DNA from: Pseudomonas sp. SID14000
Lineage (GTDB): Bacteria > Pseudomonadota > Gammaproteobacteria > Pseudomonadales > Pseudomonadaceae
DNA: 64,000 bases
Direction of reading: 5' to 3'
Assembly: GCF_002165135.1 (NCBI RefSeq)
Contig: NZ_NFZQ01000003.1
Location: 310,001-374,000, forward strand
Shown: piece after piece, positions 19,984-29,982 of the stretch
How the letters are laid out: every line of letters starts with the position of its first letter
Position numbering within the stretch: position 1 is the stretch's first letter
Program-made: the position numbers and the translations under genes
Notes under the pieces: model-generated
Told to the model about the DNA's origin: nothing
Database searches by the model: none
What the model saw: only the letters and a program-made list of their open reading frames with translations

Positions 19984-20091
19984 TGGGGCTGCTTCGCAGC
20001 CCATTCGCAGCACAAGGCTGCTCCTACAGGAGATCGCATTTCCCTTGTAGGAGCAGCCTTGTGCTGCGAATGGGCCGCAAAGCGGCCCCCG
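19984..20091. repeat. Inverted repeat of a second extragenic family (gtaggagcagccttgtgctg)
   Basis: Two facing copies of gtaggagcagccttgtgctg, separated by a short spacer, are capped on each side by small GC hairpins (ggggctgcttcgcagccc at 19984 and gggccgcaaagcggccc at 20072). It lies between the convergent algW and aapP genes. It is clearly different in sequence from the gcgggtttaccc REP family seen elsewhere in the window. Confidence 0.85.
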
Positions 20092-20097
20092 GCTACA

Positions 20098-20862
20098 TCA
20101 ATGCAGGATCTGGCTCAGGAACAACTTGGTCCGGTCACTGCGCGGCCGGTCGAAGAAGTCATCCGGTGCCGCCTGCTCGACGATCTCGCCCTTGTCCATG
20201 AAGATCACCCGGTTCGCCACGGTCCGGGCAAAGCCCATCTCGTGGGTCACGCAGAGCATGGTCATGCCATCCTCGGCCAGGCCCACCATGGTATCGAGCA
20301 CTTCCTTGACCATTTCCGGGTCCAGCGCCGAGGTCGGTTCGTCGAACAGCATGATCTTGGGCTTCATGCACAATGCGCGGGCAATCGCCACACGCTGCTG
20401 CTGGCCACCGGACAACTGCCCCGGGTATTTGTGCGCCTGCTCCGGAATACGCACCCGCTCCAGGTAGTGCATGGCGATTTCCTCGGCCTTGCGCCGTGGC
20501 ATCTTGCGCACCCACATCGGCGCCAGAGTGCAGTTTTCCAGGATGCTCAGGTGCGGGAACAGGTTGAAGTGCTGGAACACCATGCCCACCTCGCGGCGGA
20601 TGGCCTCGATCTGCTTGAGGTCGTTGGTCAGCTCCACACCATCGACCACGATGCGCCCCTGCTGGTGCTCTTCCAGGCGGTTGAGGCAACGGATGGTGGT
20701 GGACTTGCCCGAACCGGACGGCCCACAAAGCACGATGCGTTCGCCCTGACGCACATTCAGGTTGATGTCCTTGAGCACATGGAACTGGCCGTACCACTTG
20801 TTCACGCCCTGCATCTGGATGATGCCTTCGGGGCCGGCAGGCTGCTTGATCGCTTCACTCAT
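20098..20862 (-). CDS. aapP: Amino-acid ABC transporter ATPase AapP
   Basis: This 254-aa ABC ATPase has Walker [10 protein letters not shown] near residue 44, Q-loop region FQHFNLF, signature LSGGQQQR and Walker [15 protein letters not shown]. It belongs to the polar and general amino-acid uptake group. It is the last gene of aapJ-aapQ-aapM-aapP, 10 bases after aapM, and energises uptake of L-amino acids such as glutamate and aspartate in this family. A repeat element separates it from algW. Confidence 0.92.
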   Translation of the reverse strand: MSEAIKQPAGPEGIIQMQGVNKWYGQFHVLKDINLNVRQGERIVLCGPSGSGKSTTIRCLNRLEEHQQGRIVVDGVELTNDLKQIEAIRREVGMVFQHFNLFPHLSILENCTLAPMWVRKMPRRKAEEIAMHYLERVRIPEQAHKYPGQLSGGQQQRVAIARALCMKPKIMLFDEPTSALDPEMVKEVLDTMVGLAEDGMTMLCVTHEMGFARTVANRVIFMDKGEIVEQAAPDDFFDRPRSDRTKLFLSQILH

Positions 20863-20872
20863 TTCGAAACTC

Positions 20873-21970
20873 CTAACGCTTGTGGCCAGTGTCCAGCTTG
20901 CGCTCCAGATGCATGGAGTAGCGGGACATACCGAAACAGAAAATCCAGAACACCAGGGCGGCGAACACGTAGCCCTCGGTAGCCATGCCCAGCCAGGCCG
21001 GGTCGGCAGCGGCTTGCTTGACGCTGTTCAGCAGGTCGAACAGGCCGATGATGATCACCAGGCTGGTGTCCTTGAACAGGGCAATGAAGGTGTTGACGAT
21101 GCCGGGGATCACCAGCTTGAGAGCCTGCGGCAGAATCACCAGGCCCATCGCCCGCCAGTAGCCCAGGCCCATGGCCGCGGCGGCTTCGTACTGGCCCTTG
21201 GGGATGGCCTGCAGACCGCCACGCACCACCTCGGCGATGTACGCCGACTGGAACAGGATCACGCCGATCATCGCCCGCAGCAGCTTGTCGAAGCTCATGC
21301 CCTCGGGCAGGAACAACGGCAGCATCACCGACGACATGAACAGCACGGTGATCAACGGCACGCCGCGCCAGAACTCGATGAAGGTCACGCACACCACCTT
21401 CACCGCCGGCATCCGTGAACGCCGGCCAAGGGCCAGCAGGATGCCCAGTGGCAAGGCGCCGACGATACCCACGGTGGCAATCACCAAGGTCAGCATCAGC
21501 CCGCCCCACTGGCTGGTCGCTACGTTTTCCAGGCCCAGTACCCCCCCATGCAGCAGGGTGTAGGCCAGCACCGGGTACAGCACCAGGAAGCCCAGGCCGT
21601 AGAAGGCCTTGCGCGGGAAGCGCTTGATGAACAGTGGCGCGGCGCCGAGCACGGCAAGCCATACGGTCAGGTCCACGCGCCAGCGCAACTCCGCCGGGTA
21701 GTAGCCGTACATGAACTGGCCGAAGCGCTGCTGCACGAACACCCAGCAGGCGCCTTCCTTGGTGCAGTCGGCGCGGGTGGTGCCGACCCAGTTGGCGTCA
21801 AGCAACGCCCACTGCAGCAATGGTGGCACGATCAGCCACACCAGGTAGATGGCGAACAGGGTCAGCAGCGTGTTGAGCCAGCTGGAGAACAGATTGGCAC
21901 GCATCCATGCGAGCACGCCGACGGTTTTCACCGGTGGCGGCATGTCGGGTTTGAAAACATGGGCATTCAC
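20873..21970 (-). CDS. aapM: Amino-acid ABC transporter permease AapM
   Basis: This 365-aa integral membrane permease has a typical binding-protein-dependent transport domain in its C-terminal half, with the EAA-like loop [23 protein letters not shown]. The N-terminal half has an extra span and a periplasmic loop, as is usual for AapM compared with shorter HisM-type permeases. It pairs with AapQ, whose gene ends 10 bases upstream. Confidence 0.92.
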   Translation of the reverse strand: MNAHVFKPDMPPPVKTVGVLAWMRANLFSSWLNTLLTLFAIYLVWLIVPPLLQWALLDANWVGTTRADCTKEGACWVFVQQRFGQFMYGYYPAELRWRVDLTVWLAVLGAAPLFIKRFPRKAFYGLGFLVLYPVLAYTLLHGGVLGLENVATSQWGGLMLTLVIATVGIVGALPLGILLALGRRSRMPAVKVVCVTFIEFWRGVPLITVLFMSSVMLPLFLPEGMSFDKLLRAMIGVILFQSAYIAEVVRGGLQAIPKGQYEAAAAMGLGYWRAMGLVILPQALKLVIPGIVNTFIALFKDTSLVIIIGLFDLLNSVKQAAADPAWLGMATEGYVFAALVFWIFCFGMSRYSMHLERKLDTGHKR

Positions 21971-21980
21971 GGGCGTATCC

Positions 21981-23159
21981 TCACCGCTCGATCAGCGCAA
22001 TGCGCTTGTTATACCAGTTCATCAGCAACGAAATGCTGATGCTGATGGCGAGATAGACACTCATGGTGATGGCAATCACCTCGATGGCCTGGCCGGTCTG
22101 GTTGAGCACGGTACCGGCGAACAGCGAGACCATCTCCGGGTAGCCGATACCGGCCGCCAGCGACGAGTTCTTCGCCAGGTTCAGGTACTGGCTGGTCAGC
22201 GGCGGAATGATCACCCGCAGTGCCTGGGGGATGATCACCTTGCGCAGGGTCGGCCCCTCGCGCAGGCCCAGCGAGCGCGCGGCCTCGGTCTGGCCATGGC
22301 TGACCGAACGGATACCGGAGCGCACGATCTCGGCGATGAACGCAGCGGTGTAGATGGTCAACGCCAGGGTCAGCGCCAGCAGCTCGGGGATCAGCACCCA
22401 GCCGCCGACGAAGTTGAATCCTTTCAATTGCGGCACTTCCCAGTGCACCGGGCTGCCAAACAGCAATACGCAAACGCCCGGAATCGCGATGAACAGCGCC
22501 AGCCCCACCCAGAACTTGTGGAACGGCACGCCCGTCTCGTCGAAGCGCTTGTTGGCATAGCGCACCATTACCACGATGGCCAGCAGCGCCAGGACCACGG
22601 CAACGACGAACGGCCAGAAGCCTTCGGCCATGGACGCGCCGGGCATGTTCAGGCCACGGTTGCTGATGAAGAAGGTGTCGTCGATATTGATACTGCCCCG
22701 CGGTCCCGGCAGGGTCAGGAACACAGCGAAGTACCAGAACAGGATCTGCAACAATGGCGGGATGTTGCGGAAGGTTTCCACATACACGGTCGCCAGCTTG
22801 CTGATCATCCAGTTCGGTGACAGTCGCGCCACACCGATGATGAAGCCGAGGATGGTCGCCAGCACCACGCCGATGAAGGTCACCAACAGGGTGTTGAGCA
22901 GGCCGATGACGAACACCCGCGCATAGCTGTCGGATTCCACATAGGGGATCAGATGCTGGGCGATGCCGAAGCCGGCACTGCGGTCGAGGAAGTCAAAGCC
23001 CGAGGTGATACCCCGGTGTTGCAGGTTGGTTTGCGTATTGTGGAACAGATACCAGCCCAGACCGACCACGAAGACTATCGTGAGAATCTGGAACAGCCAC
23101 GCGCGCACACGTGGATCGCTCAGGGATAACCCCTTTTGTGCGCCGATTCGATTTTGCAT
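21981..23159 (-). CDS. aapQ: Amino-acid ABC transporter permease AapQ
   Basis: This 392-aa permease starts at MQNRIGAQKGLSLSDPRVRAW (23159); the longer open frame reaches back into aapJ and is not family-like. The EAA loop is EIVRSGIRSVSHGQTEAARSLGL, and about eight membrane spans are visible. It forms the heterodimeric channel with AapM. It is separated from aapJ by a 67-base gap containing a strong hairpin. Confidence 0.92.
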   Translation of the reverse strand: MQNRIGAQKGLSLSDPRVRAWLFQILTIVFVVGLGWYLFHNTQTNLQHRGITSGFDFLDRSAGFGIAQHLIPYVESDSYARVFVIGLLNTLLVTFIGVVLATILGFIIGVARLSPNWMISKLATVYVETFRNIPPLLQILFWYFAVFLTLPGPRGSINIDDTFFISNRGLNMPGASMAEGFWPFVVAVVLALLAIVVMVRYANKRFDETGVPFHKFWVGLALFIAIPGVCVLLFGSPVHWEVPQLKGFNFVGGWVLIPELLALTLALTIYTAAFIAEIVRSGIRSVSHGQTEAARSLGLREGPTLRKVIIPQALRVIIPPLTSQYLNLAKNSSLAAGIGYPEMVSLFAGTVLNQTGQAIEVIAITMSVYLAISISISLLMNWYNKRIALIER

Positions 23160-23190
23160 GAAGTGCCCCGGACAGTAGGGTTCCGAACAG

Positions 23191-23217
23191 CCTGCGGCGG
23201 CGGGATGCCGCCGCAGG
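23191..23217 (-). promoter_or_regulatory. Intercistronic hairpin between aapJ and aapQ
   Basis: The stem ctgcggcggc/gccgccgcag with a gggat loop follows the aapJ stop directly. There is no T run. In binding-protein operons such hairpins commonly protect the 3' end of the binding-protein message or attenuate read-through, which fits the need for excess AapJ. Confidence 0.6.
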
Positions 23218-23226
23218 GTGCAGCCA

Positions 23227-24255
23227 TCAGCGCACAGGTGGCGCGTACTGGATGCCGCCGTTGTTCCACAGGGCATTCATGCCACGGTCGATCTTCAGGT
23301 CGGTGCTCTGGCCCAGGTTCTTCTCGAACACTTCGCCGTAGTTGCCGACTTGCTTGACGATCTGTACTACCCAGTCCTTGGGCAGCTTGAGGTCCTTGCC
23401 GTACTCGCCATCCGCACCCAGCAGGCGGGCGACGTCCGGGTTCTTGGTACCTTTGGCCTCTGCCTCGACGTTCTTCGAGGTGATGCCCGCCTCTTCGGCG
23501 TTAAGCATGGCGAACAGGGTCCACTTGACGATGCTGAACCATTCTTCGTCGCCTTTACGCACCACCGGGCCCAGCGGTTCCTTGGAGATGGTTTCCGGCA
23601 GTACCACGTACTCGGTCGGCGCGGCCAGCTTGGAGCGCTGGGCGAACAACTGCGACTTGTCGGAGGTCAGCACGTCGCAACGGCCCGATTCCAGCGACTT
23701 GGCACTTTCATCCGAGGTGTCGAAGGTGATCGGGGTGTACTTCAGGCCATTGGCGCGGAAGTAGTCCGACACGTTCAGCTCGGTGGTGGTACCGGCCTGG
23801 ATGCAGATGGTCGCGCCATCGAGTTCCTTGGCGCTGGATACACCCAGCTTTTTGTTGGCCAGGAAGCCAACGCCGTCGTAGTAGGTAACACCGGCGAATA
23901 CCAGGCCCATGCCGGCATCACGCGAGCTGGTCCAGGTGGTGTTGCGCGACAGCACGTCGACTTCGCCCGACTGCAGGGCGGTGAAACGTTCCTTGGCGTT
24001 GAGCTGGCTGAACTTGACCTTGGTGGCGTCGCCGAACACGGCGGCGGCCACAGCGCGACACACGTCGGCGTCGATGCCAACGATCTTGCCCTGCGCATCA
24101 GGTACCGAGAAGCCTGGAAGACCGTCGCTCACGCCACACTGGACGAAGCCCTTCTTCTTTACCGCATCAAGGGTGGCGCCGGCCTGGGCGTTGCTCACGG
24201 CGCCTAGCGCGGCGGCAGCGGTCAGGACTGCCAGGGTGGTTTTCAACATCTTCAT
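23227..24255 (-). CDS. aapJ: General L-amino-acid-binding periplasmic protein AapJ
   Basis: This 342-aa solute-binding protein has a Sec signal peptide (MKMLKTTLAVLTAAAALGAVSNAQA) and the family-3 binding-protein fold with GVSDGLPGFSVPDAQGKIVGIDADVCRAVAAAVFG. It is the first gene of the aap operon and delivers amino acids to AapQMP. A sigma54-type promoter lies about 180 bases upstream of its start, consistent with nitrogen or amino-acid-responsive control by an enhancer-binding protein. Confidence 0.93.
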   Translation of the reverse strand: MKMLKTTLAVLTAAAALGAVSNAQAGATLDAVKKKGFVQCGVSDGLPGFSVPDAQGKIVGIDADVCRAVAAAVFGDATKVKFSQLNAKERFTALQSGEVDVLSRNTTWTSSRDAGMGLVFAGVTYYDGVGFLANKKLGVSSAKELDGATICIQAGTTTELNVSDYFRANGLKYTPITFDTSDESAKSLESGRCDVLTSDKSQLFAQRSKLAAPTEYVVLPETISKEPLGPVVRKGDEEWFSIVKWTLFAMLNAEEAGITSKNVEAEAKGTKNPDVARLLGADGEYGKDLKLPKDWVVQIVKQVGNYGEVFEKNLGQSTDLKIDRGMNALWNNGGIQYAPPVR

Positions 24256-24384
24256 TCACAACCTCCAAATCGCTCTTGTTGTATCGAGCCGGAATTGCAC
24301 CGCACCCTTTTGAGGCGTGTCCGACCCGTATTGGCTTGTTATTGGGTCAATGGCGCAATGGGCTGTTCTGTGACAGCCTTCGCG

Positions 24385-24420
24385 TGCAAAGGGTGTTACC
24401 GTCACGGCCTGCCCTTTGCA
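24385..24420. promoter_or_regulatory. Inverted repeat in the aapJ upstream region
   Basis: TGCAAAGGG (24385-24393) and CCCTTTGCA (24412-24420) form a perfect 9-base inverted repeat with an 18-base spacer. On the aap transcript it lies just downstream of the candidate sigma54 promoter, so it may be a leader hairpin or a repressor site. No known regulator motif was recognised. Confidence 0.4.
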
Positions 24421-24433
24421 TCACAGGTTGAAT

Positions 24434-24449
24434 TGCAAAGCGCGTACCA
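24434..24449 (-). promoter_or_regulatory. Sigma54 (RpoN) promoter of the aap operon
   Basis: On the minus strand the sequence TGGTACGCGCTTTGCA matches the -24/-12 consensus TGGCACGnnnnTTGCW at every fixed position but one (T for C). It points at aapJ. The remaining bases between aapJ and the esterase gene (24256-24586) contain no gene. Confidence 0.72.
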
Positions 24450-24487
24450 AAATTTCTGGCTGTAGCGTTTAAGCGCTCGTCAAGTAG

Positions 24488-25243
<756 letters not shown>

Positions 25244-25344
25244 GCCAGTGCCGCCTGTAGTTGTAAGGCTATTCCACTACGCCGCACCTGAATCTTGCAT
25301 TACACTGCCCGGCGTACATTCCTTAACCAGTTGATGAGACGATC

Positions 25345-26808
25345 GTGCTCAAGGCACTCAAGAAAATATTCGGCAAGGGAGACGCCGCGCCACAGGCCGT
25401 CGCTCCTGCTGCCAGCGTGACGCCACCTGCGCCCGCGCCCGCCAGCGAGGCCCGGCCTGCGGCAAAACCGGCCGCCCCACGCACCACCCCCGCCCCCCAG
25501 GCTGAACAGCCTGCCGCCGTTTCGCCAGCCGCCGACAAGGCGGCCAAGGACAAACCGCGTCGGGAACGCAAGCCCAAACCGCAGGCCAGCCTGTGGAAAC
25601 CGGAAGACTTCGTGGTCGAGCCGCAGGAAGGCAAGACCCGCTTCCACGACTTCAAGCTGTCCAACGAGCTGATGCACGCCATTCACGACCTGGGCTTCCC
25701 GTACTGCACGCCAATCCAGGCACAGGTGCTGGGTTACACCCTGCGTGGCCAGGACGCCATCGGCCGGGCCCAGACCGGTACCGGCAAGACTGCGGCGTTC
25801 CTGATCTCGATCATTTCCCAACTGCAGCAGACACCGCCGCCGAAGGAACGCTACATGGGCGAGCCACGCGCACTGATCATCGCGCCCACCCGCGAGCTGG
25901 TGGTGCAGATCGCCAAGGACGCCATCGCCCTGACCAAGTACACCGGCCTGAACGTGATGAGCTTCGTCGGTGGCATGGACTTCGACAAGCAACTCAAGGC
26001 CCTGGAAGCGCGCCACTGCGACATCCTGGTGGCCACTCCGGGGCGCCTGCTGGACTTCAACCAGCGCGGTGAGGTGCACCTGGACATGGTCGAGGTGATG
26101 GTGCTGGACGAAGCCGACCGCATGCTCGACATGGGCTTCATTCCCCAGGTGCGCCAGATCATTCGCCAAACGCCGCCGAAAAGCGAGCGCCAGACCTTGC
26201 TGTTCTCCGCCACCTTCACCGACGACGTGATGAACCTGGCCAAGCAGTGGACCACCAACCCGGCCATCGTCGAGATCGAGCCGGAAAACGTTGCCAGCGA
26301 AACGGTGGAGCAGCACGTGTATGCGGTGGCCGGCAGTGACAAGTACAAGCTGCTGTACAACCTGGTGACCCAGAACAAGTGGGAACGGGTGATGGTGTTC
26401 GCCAACCGCAAGGACGAAGTGCGGCGCATCGAGGAAAAACTGGTGCGCGACGGCATCAATGCCGCGCAGTTGTCGGGCGACGTGCCGCAGCACAAGCGTA
26501 TCCGTACCCTGGAAAACTTCCGCGAAGGGCGAATCACCGTGCTGGTGGCCACCGACGTGGCCGGGCGCGGCATTCACATCGATGGCATCAGCCACGTGAT
26601 CAACTTCACCCTGCCGGAAGACCCGGACGACTACGTGCACCGCATTGGCCGGACCGGTCGTGCGGGCACCAGTGGTGTGTCGATCAGCTTTGCCGGTGAG
26701 GATGACTCGTACCAGCTGCCGGCGATCGAAGAGCTGCTGGGGCGCAAGATCAAATGCGAAATGCCGCCGGATGAACTACTGAAGCCGGTGCCGCGCAAGC
26801 ATCATTGA
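25345..26808 (+). CDS. rhlB: DEAD-box ATP-dependent RNA helicase RhlB-like
   Basis: This 487-aa protein starts at a GTG codon (25345). Residues 1 to about 90 are a low-complexity Ala/Pro/Lys-rich extension with no fold visible. The helicase core follows: Q motif with PYCTPIQAQ, motif I AQTGTGKT, motif II DEAD in [13 protein letters not shown], motif III SAT, and C-terminal motifs including [10 protein letters not shown]. RhlB in E. coli works in the RNA degradosome; pseudomonads carry the Pro/Ala-rich extended version. RhlE is the main alternative, but the short C-terminus favours RhlB. Confidence 0.85.
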   Translation: MLKALKKIFGKGDAAPQAVAPAASVTPPAPAPASEARPAAKPAAPRTTPAPQAEQPAAVSPAADKAAKDKPRRERKPKPQASLWKPEDFVVEPQEGKTRFHDFKLSNELMHAIHDLGFPYCTPIQAQVLGYTLRGQDAIGRAQTGTGKTAAFLISIISQLQQTPPPKERYMGEPRALIIAPTRELVVQIAKDAIALTKYTGLNVMSFVGGMDFDKQLKALEARHCDILVATPGRLLDFNQRGEVHLDMVEVMVLDEADRMLDMGFIPQVRQIIRQTPPKSERQTLLFSATFTDDVMNLAKQWTTNPAIVEIEPENVASETVEQHVYAVAGSDKYKLLYNLVTQNKWERVMVFANRKDEVRRIEEKLVRDGINAAQLSGDVPQHKRIRTLENFREGRITVLVATDVAGRGIHIDGISHVINFTLPEDPDDYVHRIGRTGRAGTSGVSISFAGEDDSYQLPAIEELLGRKIKCEMPPDELLKPVPRKHH

Positions 26809-26809
26809 C

Positions 26810-26925
26810 CTGTGCCGGCCTCTTCGCGGGTAAACCCGCTCCCACAGAACTGCACATAACTCATTGAATTAGCAGGGACCCTGTGGGAGCGGGTTCACCC
26901 GCGAACCGGGGCTCCGCCCCGGCCA
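26810..26925. repeat. REP pair
   Basis: Left core cctcttcgcgggtaaacccgc and right core gagcgggttcacccgcgaa are separated by an AT-rich spacer of about 30 bases. The two arms carry different loop variants (TAAACCC against TTCACCC). It lies between the convergent rhlB and moaE genes. Confidence 0.88.
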
Positions 26926-26937
26926 TCAAACAAGGAT

Positions 26938-27384
26938 CTACCAGCGCTCGGCGGCGTCCTGGTCACTCTGCTTCCCTTCCACCCACCTTGCCCCTTCCTG
27001 GGTATTTTCCTTCTTCCAGAACGGCGCCCGGGTCTTCAGGTAGTCCATGATGAAGTTGCAGGCATCGAACGCCGCCTGTCGATGGGCACTGGCCACGCCA
27101 ACGAACACGATCGGCTCGCCCGGCCCCAGTGCACCGATGCGGTGCAGCACCTCCACCTTGAGCAACGGCCAGCGCTGCTCGGCCTCGACCACGATCTTGG
27201 CCAGGGCCTTTTCGGTCATGCCCGGATAGTGCTCGAGGAACATCCCCGCCACTTCACGGCCATCGTTGAAATCCCGCACATAGCCAACAAAACCGACCAC
27301 CGCGCCCACGCCGACATTGGCCGCATGCATGGCATTGGTCTCGGCCCCCGGGTCGAACGCGCCTTCCTGTACTCGCACAGCCAT
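26938..27384 (-). CDS. moaE: Molybdopterin synthase large subunit MoaE
   Basis: This 148-aa catalytic subunit of molybdopterin synthase puts two dithiolene sulfurs onto precursor Z (cPMP). Conserved parts are VGYVRDFNDG, EHYPGMTEKAL, ASAHRQAAFDAC and the catalytic Lys in YLKTRAPFWKKE. It starts two bases after the moaD stop. It is the last gene of moaC-moaD-moaE. Confidence 0.94.
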   Translation of the reverse strand: MAVRVQEGAFDPGAETNAMHAANVGVGAVVGFVGYVRDFNDGREVAGMFLEHYPGMTEKALAKIVVEAEQRWPLLKVEVLHRIGALGPGEPIVFVGVASAHRQAAFDACNFIMDYLKTRAPFWKKENTQEGARWVEGKQSDQDAAERW

Positions 27385-27386
27385 GT

Positions 27387-27635
27387 TCAGCCTCCGGTCA
27401 CCGGCGGGAAGAACGCAATTTCATCGCCCTCTTCCAGTGGCTCATCGAGCTTGCACAGCTCTTCGTTGCGCGCACACATCAGGTTCTGCTCGGCCAGCAC
27501 TTCGTACTGCCCGCCCTTGGCCACCAAGGCCTGGCGCACATCATCGAGCACCTTGAACACGCCCTCCACCCGCTCGGCATCCACGCCCAACAGTTCGCGG
27601 TAACGGGCGAAGTACATCACTTTGACCTTCATCAC
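27387..27635 (-). CDS. moaD: Molybdopterin synthase sulfur carrier subunit MoaD
   Basis: This is an 82-aa ubiquitin-like sulfur carrier ending in the Gly-Gly (PPVTGG) that becomes the C-terminal thiocarboxylate. It starts [17 protein letters not shown]. Its start overlaps the moaC stop by four bases (ATGA), and it precedes moaE by two bases, so the three genes are translationally linked. Confidence 0.93.
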   Translation of the reverse strand: MMKVKVMYFARYRELLGVDAERVEGVFKVLDDVRQALVAKGGQYEVLAEQNLMCARNEELCKLDEPLEEGDEIAFFPPVTGG

Positions 27636-28102
27636 GCCTCCACCTTGTAGTGGCCGCTCTTGCCGCCAAGTTTTTCCAGCAGGCGCACTTGCTCGATGAC
27701 CATACCTTTATCCACAGCCTTGCACATGTCATAGATCGTCAGCGCGGCCACGCTGGCGGCGGTCAGCGCCTCCATCTCCACGCCGGTCTGCCCGGCCAGC
27801 TTGCAGCGGGCGACGATGCGCACGGTGTCCTGCCCCTCGGCACTGAGTTCGACCTTGACGCTGGTCAGCATCAGCGGGTGGCACAGCGGGATCAGGTCGC
27901 TGGTTTTCTTCGCCGCCTGGATGCCGGCAATGCGCGCCACGGCGAACACGTCGCCCTTGGGGTGCCCACCGTCGACGATCATCTGCAAGGTCTGCGGCAA
28001 CATGCGCACCCGCGCCTCGGCGGTGGCCTCGCGCTCGGTCACGGCCTTTTCAGTGACGTCGACCATGTTGGCCCGCCCCTGGGAATCAAGATGTGTCAGC
28101 AC
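27632..28102 (-). CDS. moaC: Cyclic pyranopterin monophosphate synthase MoaC
   Basis: This 156-aa protein starts at a GTG codon (28102) with an AGGAG ribosome binding site. It contains the MoaC signature [19 protein letters not shown] and the [20 protein letters not shown] segment with active-site residues. It acts after MoaA to form cPMP, the first molybdenum-cofactor intermediate. moaA and moaB are not in the window. It lies downstream of the PhoH-family gene with a 120-base gap containing a GC-rich diverged repeat. Confidence 0.94.
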   Translation of the reverse strand: MLTHLDSQGRANMVDVTEKAVTEREATAEARVRMLPQTLQMIVDGGHPKGDVFAVARIAGIQAAKKTSDLIPLCHPLMLTSVKVELSAEGQDTVRIVARCKLAGQTGVEMEALTAASVAALTIYDMCKAVDKGMVIEQVRLLEKLGGKSGHYKVEA

Positions 28103-28167
28103 TGCTCTGCTCCTGTGAAGGGAGTTCGCAGTGTAAACCTGTGAGTCAGGTTTGAGCAGAGGGGTGC

Positions 28168-28216
28168 GTCAACCGGGCGTGCCCGCGAAAAGGCCGGGCG
28201 GCGAACCGCCCGGCGG
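28168..28216. repeat. Decayed REP arm plus GC hairpin
   Basis: Only one recognisable half-core is present (gggcgtgcccgcgaaaaggc), followed by the small inverted repeat ccgggcggcgaaccgcccgg. It lies between the phoH stop and moaC. It looks like a single degenerate REP and may serve as a terminator for phoH. Confidence 0.5.
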
Positions 28217-28222
28217 AGAGGG

Positions 28223-29617
28223 TTACAGATGTGATTCGGCGTACTCGGCCAGCACCGAGCGTGGCACACCCTGCAGGGTGATGTGCACGCCATGAGGGAA
28301 GTCCTTGAAGCGCTCGGTCAGGTAGGTCAGGCCCGAGCTGGTCGCGGACAGGTAGGGGGTGTCGATCTGCGCCAGGTTGCCCAGGCAGACCACCTTGGAC
28401 CCGGAGCCGGCACGGGTGATGATGGTTTTCATCTGGTGCGGCGTCAGGTTCTGGCACTCGTCGATCAGGATCAGGCTCTGCTGGAAGCTACGGCCACGAA
28501 TGTAGTTCAGCGACTTGAACTGCAACGGCACGCGCTCGAGGATGTACTCGACGCTGCCATGGGTGCTTTCGTCATCCATGTGCAAGGCTTCGAGGTTGTC
28601 GGTGATGGCGCCCAGCCAGGGTTCCATCTTCTCGGCCTCGGTGCCCGGCAGGAAGCCGATCTCCTGGTCCAGCCCCTGCACGCTGCGGGTGGCGATGATG
28701 CGCCGGTAGCGCTTGCTGACCATGGTCTGTTCGATGGCTGCGGCCAGGGCCAGGATGGTCTTGCCGGAACCGGCGGCGCCGGTCAGGTTGACCAGGTGGA
28801 TATCCGGGTCGAGCAGAGCGAACAGCGCCAGACTCTGGTGGATGTCCCGTGGCTTCAGGCCCCAGGCTTCCTGGTGCAGCAGCGGCTCCTGGTGCAGGTC
28901 GAGCAACAGCAGCTCATCGTTGCGGATACCCTTGATCCAGCCGACGAAGCCCTGTTCATCGATGATGAACTCGTTGATATGCACCGCCGGCAGGTTGTCG
29001 ATCAATTGCACGCGGTGCCAGGTGCGGCCACGCTCCTGGCGGGTATCGACCTTGCTCACCCGGTCCCAGAACGAGCCGGTGACCGAATGGTAGCCCTTGG
29101 ACAGCAAGGACACGTCATCGACCAACTGGTCGGTACTGTAGTCCTCGGCCGCGATGCCACAGGCACGCGCCTTAAGGCGCATGTTGATGTCTTTGGTGAC
29201 CAGCACAACGTCCAGGTCGGTGCGCCGGGCCCGTACTTCGAGCAACTGGTTGATGATGATGTTGTCGTTGAGGTTTTCCGGCAGCAGCTTGTTCGGCTCG
29301 TTGCGCGGAGTCATCAGGATGGACAGGAAGCCCTTGGGCCCGCTCTTGCCACGCTGGATCGGCACGCCCTGCTCGACATCGCTGGGCGAGGCGTCACCAA
29401 GAGTCTGGTCGATCAGGCGAATGGCCTGGCGGCATTCGGCAGCGATGCTCTGTTTGCCGGTCTTGAGCTTGTCGAGTTCCTCCAGCACCGTCATCGGGAT
29501 GGCGACATGGTGCTCCTCGAAGTTGAGTAACGCGTTGGGGTCGTGAATCAGGACGTTGGTATCGAGCACATACAGGATAGGCTTGCTGGAGGAAGAGTTG
29601 CGTCCTTGGTCATCCAT
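28223..29617 (-). CDS. phoH: PIN-PhoH fusion ATPase (PhoH2-like)
   Basis: This is a 464-aa two-domain protein. Residues about 12-160 are a PIN ribonuclease domain with acidic residues Asp19 (LDTNVLIHD), Glu46/Glu47 and Asp143 (TKDINMR). Residues about 255-455 are a PhoH ATPase with Walker A GAAGSGKT at 280-287 and Walker B LILIDECQNL. This architecture is that of PhoH2/YlaK proteins, reported as RNA helicase/ribonucleases, unlike the PhoH-only YbeZ. It stands alone with its own upstream region; no antitoxin-like small gene is visible next to it. Confidence 0.9.
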   Translation of the reverse strand: MDDQGRNSSSSKPILYVLDTNVLIHDPNALLNFEEHHVAIPMTVLEELDKLKTGKQSIAAECRQAIRLIDQTLGDASPSDVEQGVPIQRGKSGPKGFLSILMTPRNEPNKLLPENLNDNIIINQLLEVRARRTDLDVVLVTKDINMRLKARACGIAAEDYSTDQLVDDVSLLSKGYHSVTGSFWDRVSKVDTRQERGRTWHRVQLIDNLPAVHINEFIIDEQGFVGWIKGIRNDELLLLDLHQEPLLHQEAWGLKPRDIHQSLALFALLDPDIHLVNLTGAAGSGKTILALAAAIEQTMVSKRYRRIIATRSVQGLDQEIGFLPGTEAEKMEPWLGAITDNLEALHMDDESTHGSVEYILERVPLQFKSLNYIRGRSFQQSLILIDECQNLTPHQMKTIITRAGSGSKVVCLGNLAQIDTPYLSATSSGLTYLTERFKDFPHGVHITLQGVPRSVLAEYAESHL

Positions 29618-29982
29618 ACTCGGTCACCTTATGTCGAAGCCACACGGCGTGGTCTGTTACGCCGCAGAGTGACTGCCGTTCTCCCCGTATCCGCGTTGTT
29701 ACGGGCGGGAAGCGAACCTGGCTAGGTGGGCCTGGATGACGCCACCTGTGCTGCAGGAATCGGCTGTCTGGCTTCTTCATACCGCAAAAATGATGACTAA
29801 AAAAAGTCTTTTTACGTGTAGGTGAAGTTTATTTTTCCAAATGACGAACAGGGGTTGGCGAGGGGGCGCATGAGGACTACAGTCAAAAATCAGGCTGGCC
29901 TTGCCGGAACCATCGCCAGCAAGCCATGCACGGTACCTGTGGGAACTGGCTTGCCGGCAATGGGCTGCACAGCGGCCCCCTC
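29618..29982. other. Gene-free region between phoH and the deacetylase gene, with a third repeat type
   Basis: No coding sequence is seen in these 365 bases. The part next to phoH is the likely phoH promoter region, with an AT-rich stretch near 29790-29850. At 29935-29978 there is a single copy of a different extragenic repeat (cctgtgggaactggcttgcc) joined to the hairpin gggctgcacagcggccc, just after the deacetylase stop. Confidence 0.6.
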
